A DNA stretch of 64,000 bases, taken from Pseudoalteromonas flavipulchra NCIMB 2033 = ATCC BAA-314. GTDB taxonomy: Bacteria; Pseudomonadota; Gammaproteobacteria; Enterobacterales; Alteromonadaceae. The position numbers and the translations under genes are program-made. The notes under the pieces are model-generated. The model had not been told where the DNA came from, did no database searches, and worked only from the letters and a program-made list of their open reading frames with translations. The stretch is from the NCBI GenBank assembly GCA_000814665.1, contig JWIH01000010.1, positions 1 through 64,000 on the forward strand, in the 5' to 3' direction. Positions 1-9,593 of the stretch are shown in pieces. Every line of letters begins with the position of its first letter. Position 1 is the first letter of the stretch.

Positions 1-1500
1 AAACAAAGCGCCACTATGCCGAGTGTACCGCAAATTCAAGCCCTCTCTGAGAATGCTCGACTCTCACTTGCCGCCGATGGCATTGCTACCATGATGAGCA
101 GTACCATTGAGCTGTCTTATACCTATCAAGATGGCAGCCCAATTATGGGTGCGCCTTATACCATTCGATTTGCAAACGGCACAGCGCTGACCGGTAACTT
201 AGACGACAGCGGTAAAGCAAAAATTGAGAATGCACCGCCCGGTCAATACACCGTGCAATATGGTGAGGACAAACGCGATTACCTGCCAGAAGATAATCGC
301 CCTAAAAATCCACTGTATGGACAAATCACCCCAGCGCGAGCGGCTGAAATGGTACGCAGCGGCAATACTGCACCACTGATAGAAGCCAATGGCATTGCAA
401 CCCAAGCAGGTGATTGGTTGTGGGGCACACTACAAGGCGACTTTAATCAAAACCCCTCCACGTCACAAATCGTGGTAGGTACCTTGATTTCCATGATACC
501 GATTATCGACCAAGTCATGGATTTACGAGATATCATCGCCAATGTCATGTTACTGACCGACGATGATGAAGCCAACGACACTGACGCTTGGCTTGCCTTT
601 ACCCTAACGGGTATTGGTTTAGTGCCAGTTGTGGGCTCCGCAGTCAAAGGCGTAGGCAAGGTTATCTTAAAAAATACTGGAGAATCGCTCTCTGCTGCGC
701 TTGCCGTTTTACGCAAGCTCGGCAAAGGCGACCCAGTTAAATACCTAAGAGACATCAACTGGCAAGACCTAGGAAAACAATCCGCCACGGAAGTTAAAAA
801 CATCGTCAAAGGCCTGCGCGATTCACTTGATGATATGTCTACCAGCTGGCACTACGACCTACTACTTCCAGACGCCGCCATCGAAGGCATGCAAGCCACG
901 GTTAAACGCCTAGACGAGGTCACCCCCAAAATCGACCAGCATATGCAACAAGCCGCCCAAGAAATCGGACAGCGAGTTAATAAAGCACTGGATGAATATC
1001 AAGGCCAATCACCAATTCGAGGCGTCACCGACAAGCCCTCCAAAGCCAAAGCTGATGAGTTGGAACCGCCAAAAGGGAATGAGTTGCCGGGGGCTGGAAA
1101 CAAGAGTTCAAATAATACAAAAACTAAGAAAGCTCGTAAGATATCGAACCGCTTGAAATACCTTGGTAAAACACCAAGTAAAACATCTCGCACTGGTAAA
1201 GAGGTCATTGCTAGGATGCGTAAAGAAGGTAAGATAAGAGATAAATTCGGTAAAACTCAGTTTAAAGACAGCAAAGGAAATTGGCACCCGCTGTCGCAAG
1301 CAGACATGGCACATGACCCGACAGATGCAGTAAGGTGGTGGAATACGAAAGGTAGGCAATATGGCGCAAAGTCGAAAGAAGTTAGGAAGTGGATGCTTGA
1401 CCCAAATAACTATACATTGGACCATTACAGCCTAAACCGTTCAGCGGGAGCTAAGTTAAAAGAAACCTATTTATCCCCAATTAATAAGTTGAAAAAATGA
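1..1500 (+). CDS. Polymorphic toxin / T6SS (VgrG-linked) effector with C-terminal HNH/GH-E-like nuclease, 5' end outside window
   Basis: Probable antibacterial effector carried by, or fused to, a type VI VgrG spike. The frame is open from the first base, so the true start lies outside the window; the ATG at base 16 is just the first one visible. Residues ~30-100 resemble the small linker that often follows VgrG (TYQDGSP, APYTIRF, PPGQY, YGED). Residues ~150-225 are a hydrophobic pre-toxin segment (IPIIDQVMDLRD, GLVPVVGSAVKGVGK). A basic Ser/Lys-rich linker leads to a ~100-residue C-terminal domain with ADMAHDP, a WW pair and YTLDHYSLNRS, the layout of GH-E type HNH/endonuclease VII toxins; the Gly usually before the His is Ala here. 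The stop overlaps the next start (ATGA), as in toxin-immunity pairs. The nucleic-acid substrate cannot be read from sequence. Confidence 0.65.
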   Translation, partial: KQSATMPSVPQIQALSENARLSLAADGIATMMSSTIELSYTYQDGSPIMGAPYTIRFANGTALTGNLDDSGKAKIENAPPGQYTVQYGEDKRDYLPEDNRPKNPLYGQITPARAAEMVRSGNTAPLIEANGIATQAGDWLWGTLQGDFNQNPSTSQIVVGTLISMIPIIDQVMDLRDIIANVMLLTDDDEANDTDAWLAFTLTGIGLVPVVGSAVKGVGKVILKNTGESLSAALAVLRKLGKGDPVKYLRDINWQDLGKQSATEVKNIVKGLRDSLDDMSTSWHYDLLLPDAAIEGMQATVKRLDEVTPKIDQHMQQAAQEIGQRVNKALDEYQGQSPIRGVTDKPSKAKADELEPPKGNELPGAGNKSSNNTKTKKARKISNRLKYLGKTPSKTSRTGKEVIARMRKEGKIRDKFGKTQFKDSKGNWHPLSQADMAHDPTDAVRWWNTKGRQYGAKSKEVRKWMLDPNNYTLDHYSLNRSAGAKLKETYLSPINKLKK

Positions 1501-1922
1501 AAGAATTAGATGAAAGATTAAGTGATGAGATTAATGAAAAATTTAATCGTTCTCTGGAGTTTAGAGACAGAGGAAAAATAGATGAGTCATTTGTTGCAAT
1601 GCAAGAAGCTATCGAATTAATCCCCTCACCGAAGAGCCAGTGGTCAGAATCATTAATTATTATTACTTCTGCTTGTGAACACTTTATTACGATCGAGAAG
1701 CTTGCTGAGGCCGAAGCACTAATTGATGAGTACTTAAATTCAGACTTTTGCATTTCATATGATGATAGCCCAAGCTTCATAAAAGGAATTATATTATTTG
1801 AAATGGGTAACTTTAAACAAGCATATGAATGGTTTGCTAAAGCCAATTCTATTTCACGGGGTAGATGCTTTGTAGAACAACCTAAGAAATACAAAACCTT
1901 CTTTAATGAGTATAACCAATGA
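1497..1922 (+). CDS. TPR-type immunity-like protein (first of two)
   Basis: Small acidic cytoplasmic protein of 141 residues, all-helical by composition, with degenerate tetratricopeptide-like repeats (DESFVAMQEAIELIP, LAEAEALIDEYLN, GNFKQAYEWFAKA). Its ATG overlaps the toxin stop codon and its own stop overlaps the next start, so the three genes are translationally coupled. TPR proteins of this size and layout, ending in a PKKYKTFF-like motif, are commonly encoded right after HNH-family polymorphic toxins and act as cognate immunity proteins. The immunity role is inferred from position and fold. Alternatives are a chaperone/adaptor for effector loading, or an immunity gene for a toxin tip now lost. 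Confidence 0.6.
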   Translation: MKELDERLSDEINEKFNRSLEFRDRGKIDESFVAMQEAIELIPSPKSQWSESLIIITSACEHFITIEKLAEAEALIDEYLNSDFCISYDDSPSFIKGIILFEMGNFKQAYEWFAKANSISRGRCFVEQPKKYKTFFNEYNQ

Positions 1923-2338
1923 ATGTACATGACCAGATAGAAGAGTATTGCGAGCAAGGCAATGACCTTTTTGATGAAGAAGATTTTCAAGGCGCAATGA
2001 CACTCTGGAAAAAAGCCTTCGATTTACTCGCTGATCCAGATGAAGATTGGGAGCAAGCCGTTTGGCTTAAAGTATCTATTGGGGATAGTTATTATATGCT
2101 TGATGAATATCAACAATCCCTAGATTCAATGCTGGATGCATTAAACTACCCTGAAGCACTCGACAACCCATTTATTCACTTTAGAGCTGGCCAGTGTCAT
2201 TATCAGTTAGGTGATAAAGAGCGCAGTAAAAATGCTTTACTTAAGGCCTATATGTTAGCCGGAAAAGAAATTTTTGAAGATCATGGAGAGGACGGGCTTT
2301 TTTATTACGACTTTTTAAAGTCTGAAATCAAGTTATAA
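1919..2338 (+). CDS. TPR-type immunity-like protein (second, paralogous)
   Basis: Acidic 139-residue protein with TPR-like helices (EDFQGAMTLWKKAFDLL, DEYQQSLDSMLDAL, GDKERSKNALLKAYMLAG). It shares the plan of the preceding gene, with a W-rich first helix pair, a central NPFIHFRAGQ segment and an acidic C-terminal tail. The start is fixed by the ATGA overlap with the upstream stop. Tandem paralogous immunity genes behind one toxin usually mean either that both neutralise the toxin or that one is left from an earlier toxin tip. This copy keeps the more typical immunity consensus (GDSYY, NPFIHFRAGQ). No signal peptide or membrane segment is present. Confidence 0.6.
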   Translation: MNVHDQIEEYCEQGNDLFDEEDFQGAMTLWKKAFDLLADPDEDWEQAVWLKVSIGDSYYMLDEYQQSLDSMLDALNYPEALDNPFIHFRAGQCHYQLGDKERSKNALLKAYMLAGKEIFEDHGEDGLFYYDFLKSEIKL

Positions 2339-2439
2339 ACCAGTTCTACGCAAAGGACAGCACATGACAGTTAGCATATACATCGTGCAATATCTTGTTC
2401 GATATATTTACCACAAAATTCAAGAGCCTTGGCTTAAGC

Positions 2440-2613
2440 TCCACACAAAATATCACCCTTAAGGCGGGTCGCAGCCATCGCAGTGTTATCCAAAGTGATA
2501 TAAAGCTCAAGGCAGACAACAACCTTACCATCACCGCCCCGGCGGGAAGTCAACTCATTCAAAGCCAAGGTAATATCACAGTAAAAGGCAGTGGCTTTGG
2601 CAACCTCACCCTT
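2440..2613 (+). pseudogene. VgrG C-terminal (DUF2345-like) fragment, orphan
   Basis: In-frame piece of about 58 codons that reads like the beta-helical end of a VgrG spike: ITLKAG, DIKLKADNNLTITAPAGS, QSQGNITVKGSGFGNLTL. The frame is open only from about 2368 and there is no credible ribosome binding site, so this is a relic rather than a gene. It stops resembling VgrG at LTL, exactly where the 276-bp direct repeat begins. The toxin gene at the left edge of the window would naturally follow such a VgrG end, so the fragment looks like a copy of the VgrG 3' end left behind when a toxin cassette was inserted or duplicated. Confidence 0.6.
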
Positions 2614-2885
2614 ACAAGACGGTTGCACTATATCGGCTTAGGATTTGAGGATTGAGTGTGATGCTGGGGCGACGTTTTCTTGGTTCGTTCTTTTTTGTCG
2701 TTTTAAAAAATGAACGAGGAGCGCATGGATGCGCTTTGATATTAAACATGGAGGTTTATTTTGCTAACGGCTGATAGCTCGAAATTTATCGTAAAGTCAG
2801 CCCGTCCTCCTGACAGTTTTCGACGCCCATTCATGGGCTGCGACTACCCGAAAAGCATAACTTCTCGGCGGGTAAAGCGCCTCCC
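2610..2885 (+). repeat. 276-bp direct repeat, copy 1
   Basis: Imperfect direct repeat paired with 3069-3344, running from CCTTACAAGACGG to GCCTCCC with only scattered differences. It contains a perfect small palindrome (GCGCATggATGCGC) and a CCCG...CGGG stem-like segment near its right end. It begins at the exact end of the VgrG homology. A short open frame runs through it, but its codons follow the repeat and no protein family is recognisable, so it is treated as non-coding. Confidence 0.8.
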
Positions 2886-2999
2886 ACAACGCTATTTACA
2901 CTGTGAGGCTGGAGCCGCTTTTGAGCTTATAAACTACTCTATTGCTACTGAGAAAGTGGAAATTCCACAAGCAACTTTATTCCCCCTCCATCACACCCG

Positions 3000-3106
3000 A
3001 AAATCCTAAGCCGATATGCAATGTGCCGATAGGATGTCGGCTAAGTCTTGTCTGGCATCATGGACGTGCCTTACAAGACGGTTGCACTATATCGGCTTAG
3101 GATTTG
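3000..3106. repeat. 17-bp inverted repeat flanking the junction before repeat copy 2
   Basis: AAATCCTAAGCCGATAT at 3000-3016 is the exact reverse complement of ATATCGGCTTAGGATTT at 3090-3106, which is part of repeat copy 2 (the same 17 bases occur in copy 1 at 2630-2646). A piece of the repeat therefore also exists in inverted orientation between the two direct copies, so the island was probably rearranged more than once. Confidence 0.8.
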
Positions 3107-3344
3107 AGGATTGAGTGTGATGTTGGGGCGACATTTTCTTGGTTCGTTCTTTTTCGTCGTTTAAAAAGAATGAACGAGGAGCGCATGGATGCGCTTTGAT
3201 ATTAAACATGGAGGTTTATTTTGCTAACGGCTGATTTCTCGAAATTTATCGTGAATTCAGCCCGTCCACCTGACAGGTTTCGACGCCTATCCGTGGGCTA
3301 CGACTACCCGAAAAGCACACTTCTCGGCGGGTGAACCGCCTCCC
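3069..3344 (+). repeat. 276-bp direct repeat, copy 2
   Basis: Second copy of the repeat at 2610-2885, the same length and largely identical, here outside any VgrG sequence. Together the two copies fill most of the gene-free stretch 2656-3438. They could be homologous-recombination arms for swapping effector cassettes; that is an inference from their position. Confidence 0.8.
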
Positions 3345-3438
3345 TACAAAACTATCTGCAATGCTAATTAGGAGGCTATGCTGATAGTTTTTTGTCATTG
3401 TTACAAACAGCTTAATTGCTATACCCTCATAGGAAGAG

Positions 3439-4557
3439 TTATTGCCATGCGCCACGTTGAATTTGGCGAGGTGTGTTACGCCATCCCTCAAATTGTGATT
3501 CGACGTTTTCATTAAAATTACGAAAGAGCTGCTCGATATTTTGTGCAGGTACAATATTGCACGGATTGCTGCTTTCTTGTCGTAAATACTCGAAAAAAGC
3601 GTTGCTGTTGTGCTCGACCATAAATCCCGTAAACAGGTAACTATTGGCATATAAGGTGGCACTTTGCATGGTTTGCCACTGATTTTCGCTATTGAATAGG
3701 GTGTTAATATCAAGTTTGGCAAAGCGCGATTTCAAAATTCCTTCTTTCGTCAACCAATCTTCGTCAGAGAGGTAAACCGAAAATTGACCTGTTTCGGTGA
3801 TTCTTAGGTGCTCAAAATACTCGGCTAAGCCTTCCGTTACCCATCGAGGGGTTACGCCGAAATAGTAAAAAACGAGGGCGTGCACGGACTCATGAATGAG
3901 CGTTCTTAGCGTTTCTTCTTCTGTGCGACCGCCATTGATAACGCCTTGGTTTTGAAATAAAAAGTACATACCCAAGGTGCCTGCGGGCTCTGCATCGCGA
4001 GAGAGAATTAGTTCATTGTAGTCAGCGTCATTGGCGGCAATATGCATGTTCAACTGGATGGGAGATAAGGCTTTTTTGTGTGCTAGCTGGTTAAAAAAGT
4101 GCTTAAACATCATATACACCACGTTGAGGGCTTGCTGCGCCTGATACTCAACATAAGGGCTCACGGGCTCACCCGTTAGATTAAGTTTAAAATTTTCAAT
4201 GTCGTTGAATTGCGTTTGCAAGGAAAATACTTCGCGCTTTAGTGCTCCACAGGTAGGTGTTGAGATATCGCTGAACATATTAACAATATCACTGTGCCCG
4301 TTTAGGTTATAAAAGGTTTTTTCTGGTATTTCAGGTAGCTGTTGTCTTGTTGCTTTTGGTGATGCAACCGTTAGGTGAGTAGTGGTGTCTGGCTGACTTA
4401 AATGTTTTTCGGTATGGGCGTCTAGCTGTATGCCTAATTCAGTCAATAAAGGCTTGATAGACCTTATCGAGTTTGCTGCTGCACTTGGGTAGATAAAATA
4501 AAGCGCAAACAATATCAGCGTGATGATAAGTAGTAGGACAAAGACCCGCCAAACCAA
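3439..4557 (-). CDS. Membrane-anchored gluzincin-type metallopeptidase-like protein (HExxH)
   Basis: A 372-residue protein with one N-terminal membrane segment (residues ~4-24) and a mostly hydrophilic, probably periplasmic remainder. The zinc-peptidase signature HESVH is at residues 222-226, followed by WVTEGLAEYFE with Glu242 placed as the third zinc ligand; this HExxH...EGLAEY pattern is typical of DUF1570/peptidase-MA-like proteins. Two Cys residues (about 103 and 333) could form a disulfide outside the cytoplasm. It stands alone, facing away from the solute-binding gene to its right and towards the toxin island. The substrate is unknown; the call rests on the motif and topology. Confidence 0.65.
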   Translation of the reverse strand: MVWRVFVLLLIITLILFALYFIYPSAAANSIRSIKPLLTELGIQLDAHTEKHLSQPDTTTHLTVASPKATRQQLPEIPEKTFYNLNGHSDIVNMFSDISTPTCGALKREVFSLQTQFNDIENFKLNLTGEPVSPYVEYQAQQALNVVYMMFKHFFNQLAHKKALSPIQLNMHIAANDADYNELILSRDAEPAGTLGMYFLFQNQGVINGGRTEEETLRTLIHESVHALVFYYFGVTPRWVTEGLAEYFEHLRITETGQFSVYLSDEDWLTKEGILKSRFAKLDINTLFNSENQWQTMQSATLYANSYLFTGFMVEHNSNAFFEYLRQESSNPCNIVPAQNIEQLFRNFNENVESQFEGWRNTPRQIQRGAWQ

Positions 4558-4786
4558 AGTGATATCCTTGTATAATACATGCCCAGAGACTCTGGTTATA
4601 CTCGATTATCGGTAAACTTGGCAATGGGTAATTTGATTATCGGCTTACTCCCATGGCATTAAATAACATCTACTTTAGTGTGTCATAGCATATCGTTTGC
4701 ATTATTTGCCATTCTTTTTTCTACAACAATGTACCCATAATCTAATTCGTTGCCTATACTTTTTGAAAAAATAACAGAGCATACAG

Positions 4787-5539
4787 ATGAAAGTAGTTTG
4801 GCCGTTGATTTTACTGTGTTGTGTGGGCGGGAGTGCGAGCGCGCTTGATACTCAGGTGAATATTACGACGGGGCAATGGCCGCCGTACTTAGATCAAGCG
4901 AAACAAGATCAAGGCTGTGTGGCTGCTGTGATCCGAGATGTCTTTGCGCTCTCTGATATCAAAGTCCGGTTTTTATTTATGCCTTGGGAACGCGCCTATC
5001 AAGAGGGAATGAAGGCGGCTTACATTGGTAGTGCTTATTGGTATTACAGTGAGCAAAGGAGCAAAGACTATATTTACACTCAACACCCACTTACGGAAGA
5101 AACTGCACGCTTTTATCACCATCGAGATTTAGCGTTTACCTATACGAGTTACGCAGATCTTAAGCCATTTAGATTGTTGCTCAATCAAGGGTTAACTTAT
5201 CCGCCTTCTCTGTTAGAGGCGATAGAGACGCTTGAAATCAAAACTTCATATGCCACGTATACCAGTAAAAATGTGGCACTGATCCTACGAAACCGTGCGG
5301 ATATTATGATTATGGACGAAAAATCGGCGAAGTCCTATCAGCAGGAACTGCCAGCTGAAGAAGCGGAGTTATTAGCTGCGCAAGCGATCCCCGCTTTTAT
5401 CCAAAAAGGCTATTTGCTTATCAATAAGCATCATAGTGAATATGTCGAGTTGTATAACGAAGGGCTAAAAAAACTATGGGCGGATGAAGACTATGTTGCT
5501 CAGTATCGTGCTCGCTGCTCTCGTGTGTTTACCGATTGA
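4787..5539 (+). CDS. Periplasmic solute-binding protein-like (family 3)
   Basis: A 250-residue secreted protein with a clear signal peptide (MKVVWPLILLCCVGGSASA, cleavage near residue 19). The mature part starts with the TGQWPPY motif common in extracellular family-3 substrate-binding proteins and has the expected features: FMPWERAYQ in the first lobe, a DLKPFRLLLNQG hinge region, ADIMIMDE, and a closing helix with YNEGLKKLW. Many marine gammaproteobacteria carry lone copies of this family without ABC transporter genes, as here, so a sensory or orphan role is as likely as transport. Two Cys residues (about 44 and 245) may pair. No ligand can be assigned. Confidence 0.7.
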   Translation: MKVVWPLILLCCVGGSASALDTQVNITTGQWPPYLDQAKQDQGCVAAVIRDVFALSDIKVRFLFMPWERAYQEGMKAAYIGSAYWYYSEQRSKDYIYTQHPLTEETARFYHHRDLAFTYTSYADLKPFRLLLNQGLTYPPSLLEAIETLEIKTSYATYTSKNVALILRNRADIMIMDEKSAKSYQQELPAEEAELLAAQAIPAFIQKGYLLINKHHSEYVELYNEGLKKLWADEDYVAQYRARCSRVFTD

Positions 5540-5840
5540 TTGCTTTTTGGCTTTGCTAAAACCAAATAATGTCCTGATTCGTTGCGAAATCATTCATAAG
5601 TTAGAATCCAAATTTGTTTTTAATGTTTTGCATGGCCTGTTGCCTATTTTGACGGTATATAAAGCATAAAGAATGTTATTACACGTAAAGCCTAATAGTG
5701 TATTCAGTGGGATTTTAGAGCATGCTTTGCAGCCAACAATCGTAAAGACTATCTTGAATCGTCATTGGCCGCTTTAGATTAAGACTTGCCTTATCCAAAC
5801 CGCCTTTCTGGCAGCTTGATTTTACGTTAAATGGTATATG
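5540..5840. other. Gene-free stretch, nothing recognised
   Basis: Left part of the 556-base gap before pdhR. Short open frames here lack ribosome binding sites and family resemblance. No repeat, hairpin or tRNA was recognised. Confidence 0.5.
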
Positions 5841-5846
5841 TGCATC

Positions 5847-5857
5847 TGGTCTGACCA
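5847..5857. promoter_or_regulatory. Candidate upstream PdhR operator
   Basis: TGGTCTGACCA, an inverted repeat matching the core of the PdhR operator (TGGT-N3-ACCA). It lies about 240 bases before pdhR and 136 bases upstream of the stronger site. As a second site it could allow cooperative or looping repression. Confidence 0.45.
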
Positions 5858-5954
5858 TTTAAATCACCTTTTAAATTTGCCCGATTCTTGGTTAAAGTTT
5901 ATGCACGCCAACTGTTGTTTTTACACTCAGCTAATTATTGAATTGGGCTGAATT

Positions 5955-5986
5955 TTGACAGTTGTCATGGATTTTGATAACGTATT
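5955..5986 (+). promoter_or_regulatory. Candidate pdhR-aceEF promoter
   Basis: A perfect -35 hexamer TTGACA at 5955-5960 precedes GATAAC (15-base spacer) and the weaker TATTGT a few bases on. The PdhR-like operator begins just downstream, around the expected start of transcription, as in enterobacterial pdhR. The -10 assignment is uncertain. Confidence 0.4.
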
Positions 5987-5992
5987 GTGCAA

Positions 5993-6009
5993 ATTTGGTA
6001 TGACCAATT
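5993..6009. promoter_or_regulatory. PdhR operator
   Basis: ATTTGGTATGACCAATT is an almost perfect inverted repeat fitting the known PdhR box (AATTGGT-N3-ACCAATT). It lies just after the candidate promoter and ~90 bases before pdhR, so PdhR would block its own operon until pyruvate accumulates. Confidence 0.75.
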
Positions 6010-6095
6010 TACCTATGAAGTTAATTCTTACCAAATTGATTAAAATAAGTCAGCGATCTGGCTAGGTCACATCATAAAAAATTGGCGTTATTTCA

Positions 6096-6845
6096 ATGTC
6101 TTTAAAGATTAAAGCAGCAAAATTATCCGACGTAATACTAGAACAGCTTGAGAATATGATCCTCGAGGGCTCGTTATTACCCGGTGCAAAGTTGCCGCCT
6201 GAGCGTGAACTAGCTAAGCAGTTTGAAGTGTCGCGTCCATCACTTCGTGAGGCTATCCAGAAATTGGAAGCTAAGGGGCTTGTTACCCGTCGGCAAGGTG
6301 GTGGCACGTATGTTAAGAATCAGCTAGAAGAAGGGCTGACTGATCCGTTATTCGACTTGATCAGTAAGCATCCAGAATCTCAGTTCGATTTACTTGAGTT
6401 TCGTCATGCATTAGAAGGCATCGCCGCCTACTATGCGGCACTCAGGGGCACAGAGAATGACTTTGCAAAGGTACAACAAAGCTTTGACAATATTGCAGAG
6501 ATAGGTGATGACCTGATGCAAAAGGCAAGGGCAATTAATGCTTTTCACTTTGCCGTTGCAGAAGCATCACATAACGTCGTCCTGCTTCATCTTGTAAAAG
6601 GGATGCAGTCATTGCTTGAGCAAAACGTGTTGCAAAACTTAACGGTCTTGGTGCAAAAATCAGACGTGAGTGAGCAGCTCGGTGAGCACAGAAAGTTGTT
6701 ATTAGATGCGGTGATCAATGGTAACCCTGAACAAGCAAGACTTGCTAGTAACGCCCACTTAGCCTTTATCGAAGAAGCGTTATTAGAAGCCGGTAAAGAG
6801 CGTTCGCGAATAGAACGTTCACTGCGTAGAACAAAACAGCAGTAA
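6096..6845 (+). CDS. pdhR: Pyruvate-responsive transcriptional repressor PdhR (GntR/FadR subfamily)
   Basis: A 249-residue regulator. Residues ~8-75 form a GntR winged helix-turn-helix (LPPERELAKQFEVSRPSLREA, then a QGGGTYV wing), and the rest is an all-helical FCD ligand domain with the conserved EFRHALEG start. Known PdhR proteins repress the pyruvate dehydrogenase operon and release DNA on binding pyruvate. It sits directly upstream of aceE in the same direction, and good PdhR boxes are found in its own upstream region, which supports the specific name over FadR, LldR or GlcC relatives. The start has only a weak ribosome binding site but matches the usual N-terminus (KLSDVILEQLENMI). Confidence 0.92.
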   Translation: MSLKIKAAKLSDVILEQLENMILEGSLLPGAKLPPERELAKQFEVSRPSLREAIQKLEAKGLVTRRQGGGTYVKNQLEEGLTDPLFDLISKHPESQFDLLEFRHALEGIAAYYAALRGTENDFAKVQQSFDNIAEIGDDLMQKARAINAFHFAVAEASHNVVLLHLVKGMQSLLEQNVLQNLTVLVQKSDVSEQLGEHRKLLLDAVINGNPEQARLASNAHLAFIEEALLEAGKERSRIERSLRRTKQQ

Positions 6846-6915
6846 TCGGACTTGATTCAGTAAGAATTGGCACAAATAGAATAAATTCGTATTTTAAACA
6901 TAAGGAACACTCCAT

Positions 6916-9582
<2,667 letters not shown>

Positions 9583-9593
9583 GAGGACGAGTG

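Noticed and set aside
2761..3009. Open frame of 82 codons within the first 276-bp repeat.
   Set aside because: Its sequence is set by the repeat; the second copy does not keep the frame intact, and no family or ribosome binding site is seen.
5484..5669. Open frame overlapping the end of the solute-binding protein gene.
   Set aside because: Starts inside the real gene in another frame; short, hydrophobic by chance, with no support.
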